Source of the DNA: Didymodactylos carnosus
Taxonomy: Eukaryota > Rotifera > Eurotatoria > Philodinida > Philodinidae
Direction: 5' to 3'
Length of the DNA: 63,274 bases
NCBI GenBank assembly: GCA_905250885.1
Contig: CAJNOQ010000209.1
Location: 1-63,274 of the forward strand
Each line of letters begins with the position of its first letter. Positions within the stretch are counted from its first letter, which is position 1. A program made the translations under genes and the position numbers. The notes beneath the pieces were generated by a model. It searched no databases and was not told the DNA's origin. It saw nothing but the letters and a program-made list of their open reading frames with translations. This document shows, in pieces, positions 51,599 to 63,274 of the stretch.

Positions 51599-52315
51599 AT
51601 GTCGAAGCCCTCTACGAATGAAGCATCGGTACCAAAAGGAAGTGCTGGATCACATGCCGAAAGTACAACATTACCCGAAGGGTTAGTAAACAATATAATT
51701 TATTGTTGTCTCGAGTACAATTATTTTTAAATAAATTTTGTTTATTAATTTTGTTTTTATTTTAAATATTTAAAATGCTGCTCTTACTACTGGTTTTCTG
51801 TATATTTTAGTAAAAAGTTGATATGTGGTGGAGTTGGTGAATCAAAGCCCATCGAAAACGATGACCAACAAATCTATGATCAAGTGAGAAGAATTTACTT
51901 TTTTTTCATGAAAATATAAAAATATATTAAGTTATATTTTTAGTATAAAACTCATATTGAGAAAAAAGTTCGCCACACATTTACTTTACCAGATAGTTTT
52001 AAATTACCAGCTAAGCCCACATCAGTTGCAAAACAAATTGTCTCTGGTACAAATTATTTCTTCAAGGTAAGTCAGTAAATATTATCATTTTTTAGAGTAT
52101 CTTATAAATAGTATAAATTGAATTTTAAATGCTAGTTCATCTTAATAATACTTTTGTCATTTATTTTTTCTTTTATAAAGGTTCAAGTTCCAGACAATAA
52201 ATTTGCTACCGTTCGTGTTTATCATTGTCCATGGGGACAACATGGAACTGAAGATTGTGTAGCTGTTCATGAGAAACTATCTGCTGATTCTAATGAAGCT
52301 GTTTCACATTTTTAA
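51599..52315 (+). CDS. Stefin/cystatin-type cysteine protease inhibitor
   Basis: Stefins are cytosolic inhibitors of papain-like cathepsins. Exons 51599-51681, 51811-51883, 51944-52066 and 52181-52315 give 137 aa with phases 2, 0, 0. The conserved N-terminal inhibitory segment is LICGGVGESKP, the central QVVAG loop appears as QIVSGTNYFFKVQV, and the hydrophobic strand FATVRVYHCPW follows. The protein ends LSADSNEAVSHF, similar to stefin ends. There is no signal peptide and no paired disulfide pattern, so type 1 (stefin) rather than type 2 cystatin. A polar ~28-residue extension precedes the usual start (MSKPSTNEASVPKGSAG), which is longer than in typical ~100-residue stefins. The QIVSG variant keeps the key Gln, Val and Gly. 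Confidence 0.93.
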
Positions 52316-52809
52316 AAGAAATATTAATTATGTCATTATATACAAACAAAAAAATAAAATACAAACAAAAATACAAACCAGATTGGACTTTAATGAAAAA
52401 CTAGAGAATGTAGAAAAAAAAAATTCATTTATTAACACAATTTATACTTACTAATATATACTAAATATGTGTAGATATAACAAATTCTTTTTTTTATAAA
52501 ATTAATCTGTAAGTTTTTAAATGGATATAATCTATGAAACTGTAAGATAATATTATTTTTAACCATTCTATTAGAGTTCCTTTTTTCACATTCTATTTAT
52601 TGCACACAAAACATTTCTATACATTCTATTTTATATCTTACAGTCATAGTTATGGTATTATTTTCTATATTTCAATAAATATGCAATATTAACAATTCTA
52701 TTTTATAACAATACGGTCTCATCTCGTACAAATCTTAAATAGATAAGGCATATTTGCAATAAACAATGTGTGTGTTGTACGCTAAATGATTTTAATCTAT
52801 TTATCTTGT

Positions 52810-55800
52810 TTAACATATAGATTCTTTACAGGGATGACATGAATTCGATATAACTGTCGATGATAAATGAATATTTTCATTTAATTTATCATCTACATTT
52901 ACTAAATTAATCGAATTATCAATTGGATTTGATTGAACTATTGATTTTGTTGTCAGTGAACATGTACCCATTGTTATTGGATTTAAAAATGTTGATCGAC
53001 GTCTCATTATAAACGATAATGGTTCTTCAGCGGTAGAATCATTTATATTATTTATATTCGTACTATGATGTCGTTGTGTATCTCGTATAACAATATTAAT
53101 ACCTTTTTGTCTCAATTTTTCAATTAATTCATTCATTTTTACTTCACGTTCGGCTATCAACGATTTTAATTGTTCATTTTCTATCATTAATTTTCGATGT
53201 TTTTCTTCATCTTCTGTACTAGGTGTTTGTCGTTGATTTGTTGTTTCTTCTTCACCCGTTGTACGAAAAGTTCTTAAAAATTTTGGTAAAAAAATAAGTC
53301 CATATGAAACAAAACAACAAAGTATAATTGCAATAGATGTAAATGCAAAATCTGCATCTTGATTGCGTTCAATAATTAATGTTAATGATGCTGATATCAA
53401 ACAGACAATCTAAAATAAATAAATTTATTAATATTATAGTGAGAAAATATTAGAATATTCTTAGAAATAATACACACGAATATATTATAAGTACACATTC
53501 GAACTAAATGTGAATCGTTAATATTTTCTAATTTGATATTACGTGTTTCATAACTAAGATAAATTCCAAGAATAATTAAACAACCTTTAATACTGTACAA
53601 TAAACCTTAATAGTGAAAAAAATAGAAAATATATTAAAGTTTTACAATATATTTGAAAGAAATACATACCAATCCAAACCATGTGATGTTTTGATCGACA
53701 TTCTTGTATTTGATAAACAGTTTTAATATCGTTTAATATTGGTCCTTCTCGGGTTTCTTTAGATGTAAAATGTAACGGATCTTTTAATATCCAAATGGTA
53801 AACACAATTACATCAATAATCAATAGGATACTGATAATAAAACACAATTCAATTGAAGCAAAATAATTATTCTGAAAATAAATCAAATTAAATTGTCATA
53901 TATATAATAGAAAGTTTTTTATGTTATCTACCGATGCTTTTTTTGTGGAAATTAAATATACTCGAATTAATTTTGCTAATATAGCACCATAACATATTGA
54001 AAATCCAGCTGCCAATAGACACGCTTTAATCTGAGAAGAAAGAAAACAAAAATTTATTAAATAATTAATTTATCTTTAAAGATGATGTGAACTAAACTTA
54101 CCTGACATAGTTGAACAAAACGATTGGAATTTTCAATTTGACTATCTGCACCCAATACAAATACATTTGTCAACAAAATTAGTCCACCAACAAGTGTACA
54201 ATTGTTATAAAGTGGTTTAGATTGTTGAATAATTCTAAACGATTGAATAGATTGCTTATTATTACTAATAATAACAATAGATATTTTTATTAGATTACTT
54301 ATGTTTTCTATGAACTATGTTAAATATTAAACAAGCCAGAGCAAATATAAATCCTAATGCTGCAAAACAACTCATAGTAATATATAATGGTCGAGATATT
54401 TGTTGAACTTGAATGGATATTTGAAGTTGATCAAATGGTGGCCGACGATCCACTATTAAAAATAAAATAATAAACAAATAGTCAAAATGCATGAAAAATC
54501 TAATATATATTTTTAAAAAAAAAAAAACTGACCTACTTGAACTAGTATTTTTATAATTCCAACATCGTTTTCCATCTTTTTCTTCTTTTCGCAACCATTC
54601 AATAATACCTGTTTGGGCGTCAAATCTTGCTATTCGATGATAGACACCATCTAAAATAATTCGATATGTAACAGAAATATATTCGAACAATATGTTTGAT
54701 GTATATACTTCGAAGTTGTTCGACGACAATTTTTGACATTCGATTTCCTTGTTTATCAAATTTAACAAAACCTGAGACGCCAAAAAATTGTGTATTCTCC
54801 ATATCTTCCATCATAATATTTTTCATTTGTGAATTATCGTATGACCATTTTTCCAAATTCGTTCGATTTAATGAGCGATTTAAAGCCAGTGCTAGTGCCC
54901 ATGTTGCATCTAAAACAGAGTGAAAAAAAAAACATATTGTTTAGAATTAAAAACAAGATAAATTAATTTACCATAGGCCAAGGGTGCCTCCACATAACCA
55001 CCTACACTTTCAACTGATTTGTAGGGAAATAATTCACGAAGTGAAGAATTCAAATCAGCAACAAATGATTGTGGTGTTATATTAGATATTGTTTCTTGCG
55101 TTGAATCCGTGAGCATTTGTATTTCCGTAGTAAAATGGCCTTCAACAGCTTTCATCATTTGCTCTTCGGTACAATCAATATCATTTACCTTCAAAAACCA
55201 ATTATCAGCATACCAACCTGTCAAAAAAACATTCCTTTAGTTGAATGGTCAATAGAGAGTAAACAATTTATTACCTATCGTCCACCAGACATAACCTTCT
55301 CCAAAATAATTTTGTTGATAAGCCTGTAAATAAAATAATTTTTATTTATCCAATAAAACTTTTCATTTGACTAACTTTCTACTTACCTGACAAAATACTT
55401 TTCTCGCTTTTTCTTCATAGAATAATCCAACGATTATTCGAATATCATCTTTTTTCAAATTACTAATTGCATGTGATGGATCATTATCAAATAATTGTCG
55501 AACAGCAACATGAATATTATTTTCTCGAGCTAATTGTTCAAGATGTTCGGCTGTTGATTGCCATACCTCTTCGGTTTGAATCAAAATTGCTATTCGTTTC
55601 CAATTAAATAATTGAAAAAATTTAATACGTGTTGGATTATGAAGAGTGGCTAGTAAAATCAAAAGTTCAAAATTGATTATGACATGACTAATTATAGGTG
55701 AAAAATATTATTTATACCTGGTGGATGTGTACGAAAAAACGTTGCAAATCGAACACGATTTGATAAAGCTGGTGAACTTGAACCATATGATAAAACAATT

Positions 55801-56618
55801 AAATTCCACATTTTAGCAGCTTCACCAACAGCTGTAGATACAGGACTACAGGCCGGTCCAAGCAACATCAATATAGAACTATTAATACCAAATGTTTTAT
55901 TATATAATAATTCATACAATATTGTAGTGCCTAGACCTGGAGAACACTAAAGTAGAGAAAAAAATCTAGTCCGTGGAAGTCACATTATTAATTGATGATC
56001 GTTTTATGATGAAAATACGTAAGAAATAGATTAGAATCCACTTTCTTCATATTGTTCTATTTTCTAATGTATCGATGTATATATATGCTTTTGCACTCTG
56101 TAAACTTATCACTCATTTTGACTGACGATGTTAGGAATACACTGACGAAACGTCTCAAACTTTAAAAAAAGAATTGTTTTGTTTTAATCATCCTTAGAAA
56201 GATGACTTGGATTCTGATCTATTTAATACACACTATTAAATTAAATGCTTGATATATCTAGTTTAAAAGTATAAAAATGAAATTTCAGAAATCACACGAA
56301 AAAATAGATCCTTGTTAATGCTGTTCCATAAGTACCACCTACCCGAGTATCATAGGCACTTAAATTTAAATAATATCCAGGCAACACGTCCACTCGTTGA
56401 TTGACTCCATTTAATGCTTTCAGTGCTGCTGGAAGGCATGCTTCTCCTCCAGCCCATTCTCCGGTCTGTGGAAACATGCCCCCAATCCATAAGGTTTTAT
56501 CACGTTTTGATTCGATTGGTGGTGCTAAATTGATTTTCAACTGGTGAACAATCGTTACTGAATGTGTTACATCAACAATTAATAAACCATGCCAAATACA
56601 AAACAATATGCTCAACAT
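52810..56618 (-). CDS. GABA-B receptor subunit 1-like class C GPCR
   Basis: Thirteen exons: 56343-56618, 55718-55946, 55387-55649, 55275-55323, 54972-55217, 54709-54909, 54537-54650, 54299-54452, 54102-54234, 53932-54030, 53670-53871, 53478-53605, 52810-53409; 2694 nt, 897 aa, in phase. The ATG at 56618 opens a signal peptide ([17 protein letters not shown]). The Venus-flytrap domain holds GABBR1 ligand residues: Trp in [10 protein letters not shown], the first Ser of [16 protein letters not shown], Tyr in VGLFYE, and Glu in EAPLAYD. Seven membrane segments follow (residues about 485-740), with WILKDPLH in TM4 and [19 protein letters not shown] before TM6. A coiled coil at about 765-801 ([16 protein letters not shown]...) is where GABBR1 and GABBR2 pair. 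No sushi domains. A heterodimeric, Gi/o-coupled role is known for the family; the partner subunit is not in this window. RRRS after the coiled coil might serve as an RxR retention signal. Confidence 0.96.
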
Positions 56619-58570
56619 ATACGTTTTCTGTTTCTTAATTTTGACTACTTTGACAATAGTGAGACAATGATAAATTGACACTAAAGAAGAATCAAAAGCG
56701 AATGATTTCTAATCTCTCGAGCACATGAGGAATGGGAACACGAGACCCTCACTAAGGCTCTGATCAAAATGGCTCAGTCTCACTCAAGGTCAAGTTTTAA
56801 ATTCGATCAAATCAGAGAAGAGATATTTTTTCATCAACTTCATGCGCCAGTAGTTTGAAGACTTTTTTCGAAGTCAAATTTCTGCCAGAAAACTTTGACT
56901 ATACCAGTAAGGTGCTAGATCTTTTACAATATTCTCGTCTACAAGGTACAAAAACAGTTTTATACATGTTACAGTTTGTTCACTGCTTTATTCTGTAAAT
57001 ACACGTAAAACAGTTCATGTAACATCTTTTTGAACAAATAATTCTTTTAGTTCCAACTATTTTAAGAAACAGTCAGCTTTAAAACCAAAACTTCTCTCAG
57101 CTTAATCGACTAAATCCATACCTTCAATAAACTACATTCGTATCTGTAGAATACCACACACATGTTTAACGCAAACTTAATTCATCATTTAATTAAACAA
57201 AATTTCAAGGATTTGTTTTGTACCAATTTATTCTAACATGAGTCCATCGGTATGAATGTGAAGAAACTCTCGAAAAAAACTGAGATAACATAATCGAAGA
57301 TAAAAGTCTTTGTCTCAATTAAATGAGGAGTTGCACAAAGAAAAATATCCTTCAAAAAATTCATCTTGAACGCTGTTTGAATAGTGATGTGGAAGAAAAA
57401 ATTTGATCTAGAGTTCTTTGTTTACACTTATGTTCTTTGGTACTAAAAATATTACACATAATTAAGAGGAAACAAACGTTGTTTTGAACAATGACATACA
57501 GCGTGACGACAAAGAAAGAAACAAATTAAAACATGCATTTTGATGAGCTGTACACTATCTCCATGTATCATGATATCTTATTGCCGTAGTACTTTTGCTT
57601 GCTTCAATGCAAGATATTCATTTACAATAAATAGCTCAAATTACTCACCCTAATTCTTCTGGAGTAATTTGTTAACTCCATATGACAGTATAAATAGATC
57701 TTTCCATAGATAACGATAAAAACTGTTATGGTTTGATTAGCTAAACCGCTATCATGTAAGCTCTATTTTATTTATCATTATCTAAAGTACAATACTAATG
57801 TGCCTTTTAGCATATATTTTTATTCTGTATTTGACACAAGCACTAGATGAAGAGCTAGTAGCAATAAGGAAGAAAAGACGGAAACCAAAAAATTGCATTC
57901 CAAAAAAAAATGATAATAAATCGAAATAAGGAAAAAAGATTTGTCTTATTCACAAGAGTATTGAGAAAAACAAATGAGGATGAAAGCAAAAGAAAAAGAT
58001 TCACGTTGTTCGTTGTGAAAATATCTAGGACACCCAACAGAGAAACAAGAAGAGGAAAATAATATATCGAGTGAGAACCACCCTCCCAATAAAATGGAAA
58101 ACTAATATTATCACGTTAATGAACATAGAAAAACTACGATAATGTTTATTTAATATTGAGTAGCTAGTGATTGATCCTATTGTGATAGTACTAATAAACA
58201 AATGATCTTATTTTTATAAATGTGATAAATTGTACGCAAAATAACAGAAATACAAAACAAAGATCCAGATAGATTACATGAACCTATAGAGTAAATAACG
58301 TTGAGTTATCTCTATATAATAAAGGAGGCTTTTGAATATGAGTTTAAATTGAGAATACAGTATAGAAGGGGTAATTTCCCCATATTAGTAGTTGAACTTG
58401 TATTTGTAACAATGAAATATCTTTGAACTGATTCATATTAGTTTAAAGTACCTTAAGATACAATCGGTTGTTACATCGCGCCAAACTATCAACACTATCA
58501 GATAGTTAATACATACCGAGATTATCTTTCACATCATCTTGGTTTGTCACTCTTCATTCATAAGATAAAC
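56619..58570. other. Divergent spacer between receptor and dynein chain
   Basis: About 2 kb shared upstream region of the GABA-B-like receptor (minus) and the roadblock gene (plus). No gene or named element seen. Confidence 0.45.
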
Positions 58571-58943
58571 ATGGCATTTCGCGAAGTTGAAGGTTTACTT
58601 GATCGTATATTAGCGTTAGAGAATGTTAGCGGATATGTTTGTATGAATCCCACTGGTAAGCACTGTGTACAAAACGTTAAAAAGATTTTATTCTATTTAT
58701 TTCTCTCTCGAAGGTGTTCCAATTCGAACCACGTTTGATGATGAATACACAACAAAACTGGTGACACAATTACATCCATTTTTAGAGCGGATAAAACGAA
58801 CAGCTAATCATATTGGATTAAAATCAGTGAATGAATTACGTCTTAAAACACAAAAATGTGAGTTTCTTATTCGAACAGATAAAGAATGCTCATTTATCGT
58901 TGTACAAAGACAAAAGAAAACAAAAATAGAAACAGAAGATTAA
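58571..58943 (+). CDS. Dynein light chain, roadblock/LC7 type
   Basis: Roadblock chains dimerise and bind the dynein intermediate chain in cytoplasmic and axonemal dyneins. Two exons, 58571-58655 and 58714-58943, joined by a 58-bp intron in phase 1, give 104 aa, matching the family length of about 96-105. Start ATG at 58571 gives MAFREVEGLLDRI. Conserved parts are GYVCMNPTG followed by VPIRTTFDDEYTTKL (the family GIPIRTTxDN motif), LRLKTQKCEFLIRTDKECSF and IVVQ near the end. The C-terminal tail is basic (RQKKTKIETED) and slightly longer than in vertebrate DYNLRB. Soluble, no signal peptide. Confidence 0.93.
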
Positions 58944-59377
58944 AGCATAGAGAAGTGAAACGCGGATGTAATTTTTTCGTGTCATTGGTTTTCTTATGAC
59001 ACATTTAACAATGTTTCAAATTTAATTTATGAAGTGTAATCTACAGAATATCATAAAAAGCCTAACTGGAGTGAGAGACAAAAAATAGTTATAAAAAGTA
59101 AAGAAGCGAAAGAAAAAGTTAAATATATTTGGTTAGAAAAGATAGAGATTGTTGGTGTCGAATGAACTGAATCAGATCATGCTGTTTGATTTATGACATT
59201 TTCTAGTTTATATAACTGTTGAGAATAAAGTATGATTAGTCTTCATTTTTATCATAACATCATAAATTTTGATTGATCACTGCTAATATAAAAAACCACA
59301 TCGCAAAGTAAATCATACATGTGAATAGTAGACAAAACGACTAATTCTTAATTAAGATTACTTTTTATAATTACGAA

Positions 59378-60335
59378 AAAGAAATGATCTCAGTTGAGAA
59401 AACGATTTTTTGTAGCTCCTATTTTAATAACGTATGGATTCTGAAGCTAAATGTGTGCTCAGTTTGCAAGTAACAGGTCTGTCATGCCTATAATTTTAAC
59501 AGAAAGAAAATTAAAAAAAAATTAACTTTGCCATTCTCATTGTTAATAACATAAGAAGGTTTCATCCAACGAAATACGCGTCATGTGAGGTGGTATTGTA
59601 AAAGACGACAATGATTTTGGTAGTTTAGGATGTGTCATGGCTCTTGTTGTGTAAAGCGAAGATTTAATGGTATCAAACAGAGGTATTGTAGCAGCTGAAC
59701 CATTTTCTCTTCGAAATTTTTTTACTTGCTCATTGTAAACTTGTGCTACCGATGTTGTTGGCTCTTTCACAATTCGTCGTTTTATGGACCCAATACATTC
59801 GTAAACATTTGATGATAACTTAGCTTCGTGCTGTGGATAATGTACCGTAGATGTACCGTTCAAGATTTTTGTCGGCCGGGCTCGTAATCGGTCTAAAAAC
59901 TTTGGATCGGACCGAACCAACCAAGTGCGACCGATCAACAGGCCGGTTTATGTCTTTTTCCTCGATGGGTCGCCGGTTACATCTCTGTAACGTGCCCTTT
60001 GATCATCAGTATCACTACTTCCGATAGTAGCATCATCTTTAATTGTTATTGAACACGAAGATGAATGAACTATGCATACCCATTTTTCTGTACAATTTTT
60101 ATTTAAACGTCTTAGAGTATAAAGATAACTTTTGTATAAAATACCATCATTACCTCTTTGGGTTTAGATTTTAATATAAGAGAAATTTTTGTTCAATTGT
60201 TGTTTATTATGTTAATTGACTAGGCCACAGATCGAGATGACATCGTGTCCATATACAGTTTAAGAATCCATATTTCATTAAAATAGGAGCTACAAAAAAT
60301 CGTTTTCCAAACTCAGACCATCTTTTTCTTAATCA
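59378..60335. mobile_element. Inverted-repeat-flanked MULE-like element remnant
   Basis: A perfect 31-bp inverted repeat (59398-59428 and 60277-60307, containing acgattttttgtagctcc) with weaker flanking similarity brackets about 0.9 kb that includes a transposase-like coding fragment. This looks like a deleted DNA transposon whose ends and part of the coding region survive. Confidence 0.6.
59543..59938 (-). pseudogene. MULE transposase fragment (region before the DDE domain)
   Basis: A 131-codon frame with the character of the segment between the FLYWCH-type finger and the catalytic domain of MULE transposases: EPTTSVAQVYNEQVKKF, then IPLFDTIKSSLYTTRAMTHP, LPKSLSSFTIPPHMTRI and DETFLCY. The pattern SLYxxR-x5-P-x-LP followed by a beta strand ending in FL is the family landmark. 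The frame stops straight after FLCY, where the transposase core should start, and no DDE domain follows. Upstream, a further charged frame to about 60050 may belong to it. Several in-frame breaks make it non-functional. Confidence 0.55.
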
Positions 60336-60499
60336 TAAAATGTGATCTCAGTCAGGAAGCCCCGGACAAAACAGTTTAACCCGTTTATACTCAAGGTTTT
60401 TCTATTAATTGATATTAAAATACTAACTAGGCCTAAACAGTTATAAATTATTATTTGATTTACAAAAAATATTCATAGCGACACTCAACATGGTTTGTT

Positions 60500-60733
60500 A
60501 TCATTTAGAAGATATATTGCTAACGAATTACAAAATCTTTTCAGAAACCAAAAAATCATAGACCATCGATGTCACAAATACTAAATTCAACTGTAACACA
60601 CTTTTTTTCAATCAACAAAAAACGTAAACGACGTTGTGCTTGTCATAAAATTACTATAAAGTTCTGTAAATCTTGCAAAAAGACAATTCATATGAAGTGT
60701 TTCGAAAAATATCACTCAAATAAAGAGAGTTAA
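60500..60733 (+). pseudogene. piggyBac transposase C-terminal remnant
   Basis: The last 55 codons of an open frame (60569-60733) contain RRCACHK, KFCKSCKKTIHMKCFEKYH, a Cys/His pattern (C-x-C ... C-x2-C ... H-x2-C-F-x3-YH) like the C-terminal zinc-binding domain of piggyBac transposases, followed by the stop. A second frame just upstream reads LLSFRRYIANELQ, resembling the helix preceding that domain, so a frameshift separates them. The catalytic domain is absent. Confidence 0.45.
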
Positions 60734-62580
60734 TTTTTTAAAATTATTTTAGTTGTTGAAACAGGCAATGCTTAAGTATTCTTTAATATTTAAGCGTAAA
60801 TGAGATCTGAATCATTGTTAGCCGAAGTCTAGTTGTTTAGATATTCGGCACTTAACAGGTATATCTTTAAGGATACGGTGAGCATAAACAGATTTAAAAA
60901 AAACAACAGATTTTTTCACTATGTTCGAGTCAGGATGCGTTTGGTGTTTAACCATTTGTTTTATATTTTTTAAATAAAACACATGTTAAATAAAACACAC
61001 ACACAACATGTTAATACTGAAAACTTGCACTTTCTATGTTAAATATTTAATTTTGGAGCTTATAAAAAGCTTAAAAACAAAGAAAAATGATTGTATTAAA
61101 CTCCAATTGTGTTTCTCAGCAATCGGAAAATAATACTGGCTCACTGGTACCAATTTCGATCTTTTTTCGAAGTGAGCGTAACTTTATAGGAGTAGCATAA
61201 GCTTTGTTGTGATTTTTTCTTCATGTGTCAAGCTCATCGGTTAGATGATAATATCTGGACCAAAGGACGAAAACTATCCATGAGAAGAACCAATTTTAGG
61301 ATGTTCCCTAGTGAATGTATTTGTGATTTACTTATGAGTTTCTATGAGCACTTAACAAGTACCGGCTAAGTATTTTTGTAAAATGGTACTTGTCAAAGTA
61401 TTTGAAAGTACTTGTTAGGCAAGTGATTCAGTTTGAGTACGATGGTGTGAAATATAATGTTCTTGTTAAAATCCGCTGTAGTATGAAAAATTTCAAAATT
61501 TGACAACTGAAACCTGGGCTCTATGGGGGTCATTGTTTGTTGTGCTAGTCAGTACCATCTGAATGGAAAGATAATCATAAGATAGAATCCGGATTTCATA
61601 TTGGACGAACTGCCTTAGATACTATCAACCTATACAAAAAATTCATGATGAATACGGCGAAATTAAGCGTAGCGGAAAAGATTATGCAACTCAAGACGGT
61701 TTAACATCTAAGCCATTGAGCGAAGATGATCATCACTGTATCACAATTACTCACTAATATATAAATTCAGCAAACTGGGTATTAAAATTATGTATCGCTT
61801 GCAAGCAAATGTTCTTAAATGGACAGAAACTGGAAAAGACAACATTAAAATAGAAATTATATTTAGACAATAGTCCAAAAATCCGCTTAAAACTTGAAAA
61901 TAAATCATTTTTTTTATAAATTACTCAATATTATAGTGATCAAAGAATCTCGAAAGCATCATCAATCGGTTCAGCGACGTCCCCTAGAACCATCAGCTCG
62001 ACTGAATATCTCGATCCTTTCATAGTGTTCCGTCCATTACACATGTTTTTCGTGTATCGCACATGCAAGAGTAGAAAGATCTTTGAATGGCCTGCAGTCC
62101 ATTACATATTTGTTGGGTAAGAACTGTGCATTAATAATTCTGTGCCGCACTCAATGGTGATAAAAGAACGACTAAATTTCTGGGCGCTCGTGGGCGACAT
62201 AGTTGTACCGTTCTTCTATACACACAGCATACATGGTGATTGAACGATTCAAAAACTGCAATGTCTACAGTACACAGAGAAACTCGCTTGCATGTTGCCA
62301 GCAACTTAGAAGTGACCTGCTTGTAACCGAGTAATAACAACGTATGTTCTTGGTTCCTTTTAAATTAAATACGTTCATCATTTAAATGTATTATGTCTTG
62401 ACAAAAATATGAATGTAATAATGGCAATGTTAGTAGAAGGCTAGATGAGTTATAAACCAAAATAAAGGCTGCGACTAGATGTCACTATGGATGGGCTTCA
62501 TTAAAAAGTTTTGTCTAGATTAAAATTCGAATATAGACTTCAGCCCGGATGGCTGTCTACTACGGCCTAAAATTTCGATC
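60734..62580. other. Spacer with possible old coding debris
   Basis: No intact gene. A short frame near 61630-61755 (IHDEYGEIKRSGKDYATQDG...) looks coding-like but is only about 40 codons and unassignable. The rest shows no structure. Confidence 0.35.
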
Positions 62581-62886
62581 TTTCCACCCATAAACCACAT
62601 TTTTTATCAAAAACTAACATCATATGCGTGCTCAGAGTCAAAAACTGCGTTTAGTGATGTGTCACTCGAAGTTTAGCAAAACTTAGCTTTCGCAAAAATT
62701 TGGCTTGACAAAAATGCCTTTGTACCCCCTTGGGTGTTTAGTGAGTGGAACGCCTCCTGGCGTTATTTTTAGATGAAAGAAAAACTTTTGCTGAACTTTG
62801 AGTGACACGTCACTAAACGCAGTTTTTGATGCTGAGGACGAATATGACGTTAGGTTTTGATGGAAAATGTGGTTTATGGGTGGAAA
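62581..62886. repeat. 306-bp foldback element with ~100-bp arms
   Basis: Left arm 62581-about 62680 (tttccacccataaaccacat...) and right arm about 62785-62886 are reverse complements with scattered mismatches, including aaactgcgtttagtgatgtg. The ~100-bp centre has no ORF. Likely a palindromic MITE. Confidence 0.8.
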
Positions 62887-63274
62887 GCCGGTTTTAACGT
62901 TCAGAAAGGCGTTTATCCCTCTGAACTTACAAAGTCTATATTTCTCTTGTCATACCCATATACAGTAACTATTTGACTACATGATAACGCAAAGATATCC
63001 AAAAAATGTTTACTCTCCCGTGCAGAAAAGATATTTCAAAAATAGTCTTAAGATCCAAAATGTTAAAAGATGAATCAAATTCTTCCACCTAACTTCCACA
63101 CTACCGGCAGTGGTCTTCTAATAGGGGATGATCTTCTATTATGGGGGGAAGTTATATTTGGAAACGTGACTTTAACCCAAAAGTGCCATACTCTTCAGTG
63201 TGACTGCTGAATCTCAGGAATGAGTGAAAAAATGGGTAAAAAAAAATTCTGATTAAGCCATTTGAAAGAGCATC
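62887..63274. other. Terminal spacer, nothing recognised
   Basis: The last ~390 bp hold no ORF or repeat that I can support. Confidence 0.4.

Noticed and set aside
61630..61755. Coding-like frame with EYGEIKRSGKDYATQDG
   Set aside because: Too short and isolated to assign; mentioned only as debris.

Overview
The window is eukaryotic nuclear DNA from a small-intron invertebrate. It is AT-rich by eye. Its genes are split into many short exons by introns of mostly 45-110 bp with GTAAG-type donors and TTTTAG acceptors, and there is no operon-like packing. The gene content is metazoan: a GABA-B receptor subunit, an innexin, a CUB/LDLa membrane protein, SCAF4/8, a stefin and a roadblock dynein chain. 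Innexins of this type point to a protostome-grade animal. Short introns, AT-rich spacers, Penelope-like reverse transcriptase debris and scattered gene fragments suit a bdelloid rotifer best. That assignment is an inference; no marker in the window proves it.

Layout. 1-2.5 kb: a septin gene on the minus strand that keeps its G domain but loses its 3' half at the window edge. 2.5-2.9 kb: an unidentified 123-aa ORF. 3.5-7.1 kb: transposon debris, including Penelope-like RT fragments split by an 8-bp-TSD insertion, and several hairpins. 7.4-8.1 kb: a PEBP gene. 13-17.5 kb: a five-exon CUB/LDLa receptor-like gene with a palindromic element in intron 1. 17.6-24.3 kb: low-complexity spacer. 24.4-30.1 kb: a 21-exon SCAF4/8 homologue. 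30-38.5 kb: spacer with foldback elements and a hAT-like MITE with an 8-bp TSD. 38.6-39.9 kb: a single-pass membrane protein with a Cys cluster. 43.1-45.1 kb: an EF-hand protein with a long tail. 45.6-46.8 kb: an unidentified six-exon gene. 46.9-48.7 kb: an innexin fragment. 51.6-52.3 kb: a stefin. 52.8-56.6 kb: a GABBR1-like receptor. 58.6-58.9 kb: a roadblock/LC7 dynein light chain. 59.4-63.2 kb: MULE and piggyBac remnants plus a foldback element.

The genes do not form one pathway. They are independent housekeeping genes (SCAF4/8, dynein light chain, PEBP, stefin) and neuronal or membrane genes (GABA-B-like receptor, CUB/LDLa protein, EF-hand protein, innexin fragment). Exon joins of the complete multi-exon genes were checked by reading phase at every junction, and each totals a multiple of three. 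The strongest structural themes are the many long-armed palindromic elements, two insertions dated by perfect 8-bp target duplications, and two host-gene fragments (septin 5' part, innexin 3' part). I found no CRISPR array, tRNA or rRNA gene, and no clearly new multi-gene system.
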